From assembly GCF_026745355.1 (NCBI RefSeq), contig NC_079205.1, positions 50,125,072 through 50,189,071 of the forward strand: a stretch of DNA of 64,000 nt, in the 5' to 3' direction. The notes below the pieces were generated by a model that saw nothing but the letters and a program-made list of their open reading frames with translations, made no database searches and was not told the DNA's origin. Below are positions 1 through 9,659 of the stretch, piece after piece. Position 1 is the stretch's first letter. Each line of letters opens with the position of its first letter. This stretch comes from Beta vulgaris subsp. vulgaris. Lineage: Eukaryota; Streptophyta; Magnoliopsida; Caryophyllales; Amaranthaceae. A program made the position numbers and the translations under genes.

Positions 1-2343
1 AAGGAGCTTGAGTATGTAGTTCGTTAGAAATAAGTTGCTTATCATAGTTGCATTTGCAGCTTCTTCTGACTGTTGCTATGTAAGGATAAGACTATGAGTA
101 TTGTGATTAGATGAATCATATTCGAATTTTGGTAGTAAAGATCTCAATTTTGAGGAATTAGTTTGCTAGGCCGTGGTGTTGTGAATATGGCGGAAATTTT
201 TCACACTGAAGGAGTTGTTTATATTGTATCGGTGATTTATTTATAGAAAGAAAATGCTGGAGCCATGAGTCTTTAGAAGCAGATATCAAACTCTAGTTAC
301 ATATTTTTTGAAGTGGTGTAAGTTGTGTTATGGCCACCATTCTCTCTGTTGCCAAATGAGTAAGACCCTTTACACGGGAGCTTTATATAATATTAGATAG
401 TTTGTTAGAAACATATTGCTTACCATAGCAGTATTTGTAACTAATTCTTACTATTGCTATGTAAGGATAATAATTTGAGCATTATGGCCAACTTTCCCTT
501 CCCTGAACTTGTTAGGAACTTCTCTGCCTGTACTTGAAGAGTTTATGCAGTTTTCAAGATGTTTTTCTTCTCATGAAGTATAAAATATTGGTAATCAACC
601 TGTTATATGGAATGTTTGTCCATATTGAGGTTTTTCATATATAATTTGTTCTCTTCACCTTTTGTTTTTGGCAATTGAAATCATATATTACCAAAAGCAA
701 TGTGATTACACTTAGGCTAACCACATGTTCTCTTCACCTTACTTTTGCTTATTTTTAGAAAACGCAAGTATTGTTCACAAAAGATAAGCAAGTTCACAAA
801 ATATGAGAAAAATTCAATAAATAAAGAAAATGATTTTTTTTCTTTCCTTTTCTCTTGCTAAAATGTTTTTCTATACCCTAACATCCTTTAATAATTACTT
901 TTAAGGGTTAAAAAATTTGTAAAATTTTTGTTGGTAAATTAAACAATGATAATGTGGTTATGTTAGTAATTAATATTATTGTTGTTGGATCTAATGTGTA
1001 CCCGAATACGGGTATCCGAACTCATCGAGATCGGGTCATGGGTATTGGATATTGGGAAGCGATCCAGTCTGGTAAACTATTAACTCTAATTAAAGTGTTT
1101 ATTATCATTATCTGTAAATTTATGATGAGATAAAAATACGATAAGATAACTTAAGCAAAAATAAGATGAAGAGAACAAACGCTTAGTGATGTATATCATC
1201 CAACTTGCCTGGTTGAAGAGGGAAATGAACTGAGGTAAAATAGAGAGAAGCCAAAACAGTCTTAGGGAGCGCATTTGAGTTCTCTACAGGTCTGAGGAGA
1301 ATAGTGTTTGCACATGTTTCTGCATTGTATACTGAGATCAGAATGATTAAAACCAAAGAAATGATGTATTTGCAATTGTGGTAGGTTAGGGCTGCACCCA
1401 GAAAATTCTCATGAATCATGTATGCCTGTTGACCAGTTTGGGCAGGATTATTACTTCTGATACAACTTATCAAATTGAAGTAGTATTTACTCACATCCCT
1501 ATCTTGTTGGTAAAATTGCTCTTCTTATAATGTACTACATCAAATAGTATTTCCATGTGAATTGGAATTTCATTCCATTCCAAACTGGAAGAAACCATGA
1601 CCCTGATTCCCTAAAGTCCATTACAACTTTACAAGTAATTTTGCACCCCCCTCCAATAAAAAGGAAGTCTTACAATTTCCATGTAATTGTTCTGATGGTA
1701 ATATTTTAAAATTATAACTTTACAGTTTATCTGAGACTACAATTTTGCTGGGAAATGTGAAAGAAAATTAGGATTAGATTTTTCAGCTTAATTTGAAGCA
1801 AGTACTAAGAAGTATAATAACTGCTACTTTCAAACGTTTGCCACTTTTAGTTTATTTTCACACTAGGAATCTTATATAGCAAACAAGTGAAATTCTAAAG
1901 TTCTTTTCATGTTGGCTAGGTGGAGCCGAAGTATTCCTAACCATTATTGAAATGATAGCATTGCTTGAATGAGAGGAAGAATTGTTAGCCTTAACCTCAA
2001 TGGCAGAGATAGTGAGGGGAAAATTCATGTTGTGGTTGAGAAAGATGAGAGAGCAAAGAGAACAATCGGGGCTATAAATTAATCAGCCACACATTTTTTT
2101 TCTGTAATATAGGAATGGGTTGAGATTCATTCCATTTGTTTCCTTGATTGATTTTGATTCCCTTATTTATGTTTTTCTGAATGAAGCAACCCTGTAGTGG
2201 GATGCGAATTAGGAATACGATTGACCTTTCGGGCTATGTTGCTGGTGCTTAACTTTCTTTTCTATTCAGATACTTGTTTGCATTGTGCATCTAGTTACCA
2301 GCAGTTGGATGTTTCAGCTTGTTACTTGAATTGGTTTTGTCAG
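1..2343. other. Intronic or upstream DNA of the TRAPPC6 gene, no coding exon seen
   Basis: No exon matching the N-terminal half of a TRAPPC6 protein was found here, so this stretch is read as an intron that begins before the window. It ends in a good acceptor (TTTTGTCAG) at 2343. It contains a diverged direct repeat: about 21-110 and about 399-488 share the order TTAGAAA..TTGCTTA.CATAG.. then CTATGTAAGGATAA. A short stretch near 1000-1070 with alternating CGGGTA/GGGTAT words resembles decayed Mutator-type MITE ends. Confidence 0.5.
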
Positions 2344-5297
2344 GTATACCATGGAGAGACCACGGTTTGGTGACCATCTTGAGGCAATCAAGTTCATCTG
2401 TAAGGATTTCTGGTCTGAAATTTTCAAGAAACAGATAGACAACCTGAAGACAAATCATAGAGTGAGTTTTTGCTGTTCTTTTCTACTGAGCATTTTGATA
2501 TCAGTCTACTTGAAGATCTCTTGTCACAGAAGCTTATTTGTATTTTGATTTCTTAGGGTACTTTTGTGCTGCAAGATAATCGATTCCGTTGGCTAGCACA
2601 TATTTCTGTTGATCCATCATCTGATACTACTGGTGTAACTCAAGATGCTTCTGAGCCAGTGGAAAACAAAGCTGCACAGGCAGCTAGCATGCATCTCTAT
2701 TTTCCGTGTGGAATCATAAGGGGAGCGCTTACAAACTTGGGAATACCTTGTGCTGTTTCAGCAGATATCTCTAACCTTCCTGCATGTGAGTGCTCACTTC
2801 ATGAGTTTGATTTCTTATCTTGTCTGTTTTTTTATTTGTATAAAGCCATTAAAGAGAGAACTTCTCGCTGTTTTCAGTTTTTCTTGATTTGAGTGCATCA
2901 TGTGACTTTCTGACATTTAAGCTGCTTTAAATGGCTTGTTGTCATTAATAATCCTGTAGGTTGGATGTAGAGTTTCTGCATTTTGTATATATGATATACA
3001 AGTCCACACTTAGTATTTTGAGCAGAGTAATGTCTTTGAGTTGTTACATATTTCCTCCGTTTCTTTTTACTTGCAACGTATTCCTTTTTGGGAAATGTCA
3101 CAATACTTGCAAGTGCAACCAAGCTCAAAATGGAAACTATTCTACAACTAAATGACCAATGGAAACTATTCTACAACTAAATGACCCAATTACCCTTAGC
3201 TCAAATATAGCATTGCAGTTAATCATCCATAGACCAATATCCCACCCCTCTCCTTAGTTCCCTGCCACCCTCTCTCCTCACCTCCCTCAAACCCTTCCAA
3301 GTCCCAACCCCAGCCACCGCCATCACCACCACCCCTGGCAACACCCCCACCACTTCCCCTCCTTTTTTCATGGCGGCATTCCCCCTCCTTTTTTCTGGCG
3401 ACATACTCCCTCTTTTTTTCCGGCGGCATTCCCTCTCTTACTTTCCGGCGGCATCCCCCTTTATTCTGGCACTTAACCAGAACCACTATGGTAAGCTTTC
3501 ATGGCTGAATTCAACCATTAAAGCTCCACATCTGGAACTTTAATGGTCGAATTCGACCATAGCTCTATGAATCGTCGAATTGGTTGATTCTAATAAATCT
3601 CTCTCTCCCTCCTCTCCAAGATTTACTGGAAAAAAAGTTTCTCTCTTTCTCTTTTCTTTTTGGATGTTTAGATGTTGTTGAAAAATTTAATGTGCTGGTG
3701 GTGATTGTGGTTGTGGTCGAGTAGTGGTGGTGGTTGTTCTGGTCGAGTGCGGTTTTAGTGTTAGTTGAGACAATCTGGGCTGGTGGAGGTAGTGGTGGTG
3801 TTGTTGTATTGGCGGCAGAGGCAGTGATGATGTGGTTGGGTTGGTGGTGACGGTGGTAGTGCGGTTGGGCTGGTGGCGGTGTGGTGGCCAGTGGTGGGAA
3901 GACGGTGATCTATGTTGGTGGTGGTGATACTTACAGGGGAAGCAGGAGGGAAGGTTGGTGGTAGTGGGAAATTAGTTGATTAATCTTTGATGGTGAATTA
4001 GAGTTGACAAGTAGAGGGGGCTAGATGTCCTTTAGAAAAGTCTCTCTCCTCTTTCTTAAAAAGTGTGTAACTAGCTATGTTGCAAGTAAAAGAAACAAAG
4101 GAAGTATTCCATAACTTTATGCTTTTCCTATATATGCAAGTATGCAACTAGTCAGATTCTAGCAATCAAGGCTTCGCCTAGTGGTAAAATTTGGCCTCAT
4201 GATTTTGGTCATGGGATCAAATTCCACTAGGGGCTCTTAGGGGTGAGGTTTCCCTTACCATCCCCCTCTTTCCAAGGAGGGCTGGCTATATTTGTGCGTG
4301 GTGCCAGTTCAGTAGGGTCATTCATCTTACTAACTTTAAAAAAAAAAATTGTCAGATTCTGACATATTGCAAAGCTAATGGTCATATCTTATGAAATTTG
4401 AGATGGTTGAGGGTCTTTAGGTTGTTGAAAGTCCACCTCAGACCTTTGATTCTTTTAGGGATATTGGATTTTGATCTCAGCATCCAGAATATAATTTTTG
4501 ATCTTTGAAATTGTATTCAAGAGGAACTATCCGTAATCGTGGAGAGATCTATGATTTTGGTTGCTATTTGTCAGTGCTATCATGATCCTCCTACCCGTAT
4601 ATACTGCATTTGAAATATGCCTTTGATTGGAACTAAATTTAGGCTTGTAGTTCTTCCAGTGTCTTTATAGAATGTAGATAAATCTGATCTTTTGGTCATT
4701 TGAAACATTCAGCCATGTGGAACATGGTGTCAGAACAAGGCCACATCGTATCGTGTCACGCGTGTCGTAAAGGTTTTCAAATCTACCGATCCGATATTAC
4801 CCGCATCGTAAAGGTGTAAAAAAATCGCATTTGAGGCGGGTTTTAGGATATTTCATGGTTTAAGCTGATTTTCAGCGGCACGACAACCGCATCATCCCCA
4901 TTCCCGCATCACAGTGATTGTTACCGCCATCGTGGCTGAAACTGTATTTTCGAACTATGATGTGGAAACACTTGCAGTTCGAAGTTGTCTCAGATTTTCA
5001 AAATTGTTCACCGGTTTCCTTCTAATATCGGTTTAAGTGCTGTATTCGCGGGTCTTATTGTTTACGCGTTACGACTTATGGTTTACTTTTTTAGGGTGTG
5101 CATAACTGCATATTTCTTTTAATTTGTCAAATTTGAGATGCAGGTTCAATGTAGTATGTGCTTTGCGTACCCTTATTTCAGCTGTGCGATAGTTTTATGT
5201 TCCAGTTTGTCGTTTTCATTTTTGCGCTGCACAACCTGAGTGTCATTTGTATTTTGCATCCTGAACAGGTTCATTTGTGGTTCGGATAAAGGTTTAA
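2344..5297 (+). CDS. TRAPPC6: TRAPP complex subunit, TRAPPC6/Trs33 family (3' exons only)
   Basis: Three coding exons are seen: 2344-2461, 2557-2785 and 5269-5297, with GT-AG borders and matching phases. The first gives Y-T-M-E-R-P-R-F followed by [13 protein letters not shown] and [12 protein letters not shown]. The second starts [12 protein letters not shown] and contains [17 protein letters not shown] and [11 protein letters not shown]. The last small exon adds SFVVRIKV and the stop. FICKDFW, KKQIDNL.TNH, VLQDN.FR and the C.IRG.L.NLGI block are the family signature of Bet3-like subunit 6 (Trs33) of the TRAPP tethering complex, which works in ER-Golgi and Golgi traffic as part of a Rab nucleotide-exchange complex. 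An insertion of about 20 residues (Asp/Ser/Thr-rich, after the DNRFRW motif) is present, as I recall from other plant members. The N-terminal half is outside the window. Nothing links it functionally to the FRL array downstream. Confidence 0.9.
3051..4104. mobile_element. Long Stowaway-like TIR element inside the last TRAPPC6 intron
   Basis: A terminal inverted repeat of about 26 bp is seen: the left end reads TTTCCTCCGTTTCTTTTTAC and the right end is its near reverse complement (GTAAAAGAAACAAAGGAAG). TA dinucleotides flank both ends (3049-3050 and 4105-4106), the Tc1/mariner signature. At 1,054 bp it is long for a Stowaway MITE. The inside is strongly skewed, C-rich at 3235-3480 and G-rich (GGTGGTGG words) at 3660-4000, and has a 30 bp tandem duplication near 3125-3184. 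It has no transposase reading frame. Confidence 0.65.
4161..4350 (+). mobile_element. tRNA-derived SINE with 10 bp target-site duplication
   Basis: A perfect direct repeat GTCAGATTCT flanks the element (4151-4160 and 4351-4360). The body begins with a tRNA-like RNA polymerase III promoter: an A box around GCCTAGTGGTAAA and a B box around GGATCAAATTCC. A tRNA-unrelated part follows with TCCCTTACCATCCCCCTC, then a run of A residues at the 3' end. This is the layout of a plant tRNA-derived SINE moved by LINE machinery. A related copy lies on the other strand near 61284-61412. Confidence 0.8.
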
Positions 5298-5541
5298 AAT
5301 GAAGTTTCCAGTCGGTGCTTCGAGGGAAGGATTCTGGTGACGCAAGTGAGCTACTTTGTATTAGTTCCTTATGGTTGTGTGCAGTATGGAAATTATAAAA
5401 GATGCCTTGTTAATTAATGCTTTGACTTGGAGGTGCCCCCTTGAAGCTTGAGCTGTTTTTAGTTTTCCGCAGAAGCTATGCGTACAAAGGCTGTGACAAA
5501 CTGCTTTGCGGAAACTGGTTCTTTAGTTCGATTTTGCTTTG

Positions 5542-5641
5542 GAAATTCTCCATCAATAGAAATTCACTGGCTTCGATGGATACATAATGTAGAAATTCTC
5601 CATCAATAGAAATTCACTTGCCTCGATGGATACATAATGTA
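5542..5641. repeat. Two tandem copies of a 50 bp unit
   Basis: The unit beginning GAAATTCTCCATCAATAGAA is repeated exactly in register at 5542-5591 and 5592-5641 with two differences. It lies about 250 bases after the TRAPPC6 stop codon, so it may fall in the 3' untranslated region. Confidence 0.85.
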
Positions 5642-6179
5642 GAAAAGTATGTTGTCTTCCATTTAAAAAAGAAAATGAGTATGAGATGCTAAACCCTGGT
5701 TTTGGTTCAACCCTATGAAAGGAATCAATCAAGGACGATTTCTTTGTGTGGTTCACATTTCAAAGGAGAGGTAATAGAAATTGCAGACACCGAAAATTTT
5801 ACATGTGTGGTGTTAGTTGTGATATGGGTTGGATAGAATTTATTATAATTTAGACATAATTATCCTAAAGGATGGTCGGTTTCATATTACTTGAAATATT
5901 TCTCTGGACAGGGTTGTCGACGTGCAAATCTAATCATTAATATCTTAATACTTATTAGGGCATGTAGTTTTAGATGATAAATTGTTTGGTCATCAGTTGT
6001 TATTTTATTGAAAAAGTAGATGTGGTAGGAGTTAGTCAGAGTAATATTATATTATTTGGTAGGGAGGGAGGGGAGGCCAGTGGTTAAAGTTAGTAGGTGG
6101 GAGTGATATTATATTATTTGGAGGAGCGAGAGTGTGAGTCAATAGTTAAAAGGTAGAAAAATTAAAATAATATTGGATT

Positions 6180-6258
6180 ACATCTAAAAATAGAAGTGTA
6201 AAAAGTATTTAGAGACGGGTGATAAAGGAAAGTGTAAAAAGTATTTTGAAACGGATGA
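6180..6258. repeat. Direct repeat, partner at about 7229-7305
   Basis: The words ATCTAAAAATAGAAGTGTAA and GACGGGTGA occur in the same order and spacing at 6180-6258 and 7229-7305. The two copies flank a block with a tandem repeat, a Tourist MITE and a Stowaway MITE. The flanking copies could be a duplicated target region or the remains of a larger element. Confidence 0.6.
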
Positions 6259-6270
6259 GGAATACTGAAT

Positions 6271-6342
6271 TCACCTAATTGATTCTATAGGTAATCACCT
6301 AATTGATTCTATAGGTAATCACCTAATTGATTCTATAGGTAA
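6271..6342. repeat. Three perfect tandem copies of a 24 bp unit
   Basis: The unit TCACCTAATTGATTCTATAG plus GTAA is present three times without a mismatch (6271-6294, 6295-6318, 6319-6342). Perfect identity suggests a recent slippage or duplication event. Confidence 0.95.
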
Positions 6343-6490
6343 TCCAATTAAACAAAATTTTAATGCATGTGCATAAATCTTGTTTAAAATAAATTAATCA
6401 AAATTCAAATATTAATTTAGAAATTGCATAATATAGGGTTTAATTCCGAGACCTCAAGTACATATACTAAAGTTTTAACCATTAGACTAA

Positions 6491-6786
6491 GGTATCGTTT
6501 GGTTGCACTTGGGAAGTTAATCTTCCCTTGATTTTTCACTTCCCATGAAATTTAACTTCCTAGGAAGTAAACAAAATTGTTTGGTAGGCTATGGGAAGAT
6601 GGAATTCCCATGGGAAGTGGCACTTACCTAGGGGGAACTAGGTAAGCAACTTCCCCCATTGTGTGGGAAGTAGAACTTCCTAGGAAGTGCAAATTCCCAT
6701 GATTTTGCCAACCAAACAACTTCATATATATCTACTTCCTAGGAATTTGCACTTCCCATGATTTGTTTTGTCAACCAAACAAGGCC
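6491..6786. mobile_element. Tourist-like MITE (PIF/Harbinger type), 296 bp
   Basis: TAA target-site duplications flank it (6488-6490 and 6787-6789). The ends are inverted repeats: GGTATCGTTTGGTTG on the left and the complement of GGCCTTGTTTGGTTG on the right. Inside, the words GGGAAGT, CTTCCTAGGAAGT and CCATGGGAAG recur in both orientations, so the strand can fold back. It has no coding capacity. A second, longer member lies at 8664-9046. Confidence 0.8.
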
Positions 6787-6795
6787 TAAGTTGTA

Positions 6796-7141
6796 CTACC
6801 TCCGTTTCTTTTTAATTGTTACGGTTTCCTTTTTAGACCGCTTCTTTTTAATTGTTACACTCTTACTTTTTCTACATAAGGTAAGTTTGCAATTATTGTT
6901 ACCCACTATTGGTCCCCTTGTGATCCCCAACCTTTAATCCCAACCTAACCTTTAATCCCAACATTACCCCCCCTCTATCCTACTTTTCACCTTTTTCTTT
7001 CTCCTCCATAATTTTTTATTGTTCTTTTGTACTTGTCTCTTTCTACTTTTCAGAATTTTTATCCCCTCTCTCCTATTTTTCACCTTTTACCTTGGTTCTA
7101 ATGAAAAGCAAAGTGTAACAATTAAAAAGAAACGGAGATAG
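6796..7141. mobile_element. Stowaway MITE, 346 bp
   Basis: The ends are CTACCTCCGTTTCTTTTTAA and its near-perfect inverted copy finishing AAGAAACGGAGATAG, about 29 bp long. TA flanks both sides (6794-6795 and 7142-7143). It is a non-autonomous Tc1/mariner derivative without an open frame, followed directly by a short (TTA)n microsatellite. Confidence 0.85.
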
Positions 7142-7496
7142 TATTTATTATTATTATTATTATTATCATAAAGTATTATATTAATAAATGAAATTTTTTC
7201 TTACCCTGGACATAGTCCATGCCTAATAACTAGTTTATACATCTAAAAATAGAAGTGTAAAAAGTATTTTGAGACGGGTGAAAAAGAAAAGTGTAAAACG
7301 TATTTTATTTATATAATTATTTTTTTTGAGATTTTTAAGGTTACCTTAATCTTATATAAATTATGGGACCCAAATTGAGTACATTTGACATAATTACATA
7401 ATTTAAAGGCATTCATAAACAATAATTAGTTGCATATATAATTGCTAAAATATAAAAGAAGTGCAGCCACACAAAATAAAAAATTACACACGAAAA

Positions 7497-8310
7497 TTAA
7501 TTAGTGTCTCCTCCAAAATGCGACCATATGTGTTCCACTAAATCATGCTGCAGTTGGTGGCATTGTGCTCGGTTGTCGAAATTGGTAACATCAATATTCT
7601 CAGCCTCTTCGACACCCGCATTATCTACAAATGCGTTGTCAGAATCGGACCCAATACTAAGGGGAGTAAAAGGAGATTGCTCAATATTTTTACTAGTAGA
7701 AGTATATTGGTTATTTGGAGTTTGGAGAAATTGGGTACAACTTTGCACTTGTGCATTACTCATACTAGTGGGATTGGGATTAGAAAAATTTTAATTTTGG
7801 GAAATTTGGTATTGATTTTGTTGAGCTAAAAATGTCTGAAATTGAGGACTATTTTGAAACAAACCCAAGGAGTTTAAATCAAAATTCTAATTTGGATCCA
7901 TTGAAAATAGAATAATAAATGAATTTTTTTAGAGGATAGAGAGAAAGGAGAAATTGAAATGAGAGAATATAGGAGAATGTGAAAAAATAGTTGTACACAA
8001 AAAGTTATTTATAGGAATTATTACAAATTATCATACAATAAATTATACAAATTGTGTTGTTGATTCCAAGCGGTTGGAAGAAATTGTGCCGTTAAATTGT
8101 AAAATTTGTAAAAATATTATGAATTGTGTCGTTGCTTTTTGTTGGTGGGACATGGCATCAAAGACAAAGTGAGTCTTTGTCAGAGTTTTGGAAACCAAAA
8201 CTCTGACCAAGACTCACTCCAACTTTGTTTCACATTATCGCATCAGACTCATCAAGACTTTGACAAGTCTTTGTTTCAGATCGGATTCCCAGACCGCGAT
8301 AAACATACCC
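7497..8310 (-). pseudogene. Decayed PIF/Harbinger-type element with fused ORF relic
   Basis: On the minus strand a reading frame starts near 7900 with MDPN, then runs through a Gln/Asn-rich segment and two in-frame stops to a 88-codon open part ending at 7497. It closes with a HQLQHDLVEHIWSHFG-like tail. The Gln/Asn-rich start resembles the N-terminus of plant Harbinger-associated proteins, and the DLVEHIW tail resembles the C-terminus of plant Harbinger transposases (from memory of the families, no search). The catalytic middle is missing, so this looks like an internally deleted, non-autonomous derivative. At the right, GGGTATGTTTATCGCGG read on the minus strand is followed by TTA (8311-8313), which fits a Harbinger end. 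I could not find the matching other end. Confidence 0.45.
8170..8216. other. Near-perfect 22 bp stem hairpin with 3-base loop
   Basis: The left arm (8170-8191, TGAGTCTTTGTCAGAGTTTT plus GG) and right arm (8195-8216) are complementary except for one base and are separated by AAA. It lies inside the subterminal part of the presumed Harbinger relic. It is probably a structural feature of that element and not a host RNA gene. Confidence 0.75.
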
Positions 8311-8663
8311 TTAGTTTTGACAATTAAAAGAAAAGGGAAAAGATATGAAGGGTCCGATCCACAAGCAAGAATGTGCTGCTCACATTCATTTGCTTCTATG
8401 ATCTTTTTTTCAAAAAAGACCATCTTAGAATCATCCAAATAATTTTCCTAGAAAATAGTTTCCTCCAAACCAAACACATCTAAGACTCTGTTTTTTATTA
8501 AATTAATAAAAATTCAATTCAATTCAGCTCAGACTTATTTATAGTTCAACTCAGTTTAGTTTATTTCAATTCAGTTCAATTAGTTTCTCACAATTTTCAT
8601 TCATTTTAGTTCAATTCAGTTGTTTATTTCATTTCGATTCAATTCAATTTGGATAAATTCACT

Positions 8664-9046
8664 GGTCGTTTGGTTGAAGTTGGGAAGTAGAGCTTCCCTT
8701 GAATTTGCATTGCCCATGAAATGTCATTTCGTCATTTTCTAGGAAGTACATTTTTTTGTTTGGTTGAACATGGGAAATAGAATTTCCCATGGGAATTTTC
8801 ACTTACCTAAGGGGGCCTAGGTAGGTTATTTCCTCTATTTTGTAGGAAATAGAACTTCTTAGGAGAATTTTCCATGGGAATTTTCACTTACCTAAAGGGG
8901 TCTAGGTAAGTTATTTCCTCCATTTTACAGGAAATAGAACTTCCTAGGAAGTTCTCTTCGCATGTTTTTGCCAAGCAAACAACAACACATATACTTACTT
9001 CATAGAAATTCTAATTTCCCATGTATTTGAAGGTTAACCAAACAAG
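8664..9046. mobile_element. Second Tourist-like MITE of the GTTTGGTTG family, with internal duplication
   Basis: The left end GGTCGTTTGGTTGAAG and right end AACCAAACAAG are inverted, and the inside shares the GGGAAGTAGA, CTTACCTA and CTTCCTAGGAAGT words with the 6491-6786 copy. An internal block of about 83 bases is present twice (from about 8780 and about 8865), which explains its greater length. It sits inside a low-complexity AATTCAATTCAGTT-rich tract (8505-8660 and 9050-9085), so its exact target duplication cannot be read. Confidence 0.65.
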
Positions 9047-9122
9047 TTTTCAATTCAATTTCCTTTAGACAAATTCAATTTAGTTCAATTCCAAAAGCGT
9101 CGATAAAAATGAAAACGTTTAA

Positions 9123-9410
9123 GGGGGTGTTTGGTTCAACAAAATAAAGTATGAGGTATGGGTTTAGAATGAATAAAACCCATACCTTGTGTTTGTTTTT
9201 AAAAAACTTATTTCACAACCCATACCTTAAACCCACGGGAGGAGGTGGGTATGGCTCATACCCATATATGTAGGTTTCAAATTAAAAGAAAAACGTATCA
9301 TTCCCAAATAGAACCAAACACTAGAAATCAAGTATCAAGTTTCAACCCCATACCACTTTTGTTTAATTCCTCATTCCAGACTAATACCACTTTTTGAACC
9401 AAACGCCACC
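9123..9410. mobile_element. Tourist-like MITE, 288 bp, 250 bases upstream of FRL-A
   Basis: TAA duplications (9120-9122 and 9411-9413) flank inverted ends GGGGGTGTTTGGTTCAA and its near complement TTGAACCAAACGCCACC. The inside contains inverted copies of GGTATGGGTTT and CCATACC. The same family recurs at 59680-60554. Its closeness to the start codon of FRL-A means it may lie within the promoter. Confidence 0.85.
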
Positions 9411-9600
9411 TAAACCATTTCATTAAGTATCAGAAAGGAAACTGCCAAATTTATTTTTCAGTGCGCCTTGTCTTTCTTCCCCACAAAGACAAGTACCGTG
9501 TCAGTGTACAGTATTACTACTCAGCGCTTAACCATTTCCAATTTTCCATAAAAATTTGCATGTTTCCTCCCTTCTTCACCATGCCATTTTTGTTCATTCA

Positions 9601-9620
9601 TTCTCTCTCCTAGGTTTTCA
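9601..9620 (+). promoter_or_regulatory. Leader motif shared by the FRL genes (degenerate telo-box) in FRL-A
   Basis: TTCTCTCTCCTAGGTTTTCA lies about 50 bases before the FRL-A start codon. FRL-B and FRL-C have the same pyrimidine tract followed by CTAACGTTTCA or CTAGGGTTTCA at the same distance, and FRL-D has CTAGGGTTTC. In C and D the motif is a perfect reverse telo-box (AAACCCTA). In A it is degenerate. Confidence 0.5.
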
Positions 9621-9659
9621 TACTTCCATATTTCGCGTAATTCCTTATATTTTTCATCA

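Noticed and set aside
3219..3486. Gly/Arg-rich minus-strand frames
   Set aside because: They arise from a C-rich, strand-skewed stretch inside a Stowaway-ended element.
7504..7829. Plus-strand frames of 94-96 codons
   Set aside because: They are antisense to the Harbinger relic, which has the recognisable start and tail.
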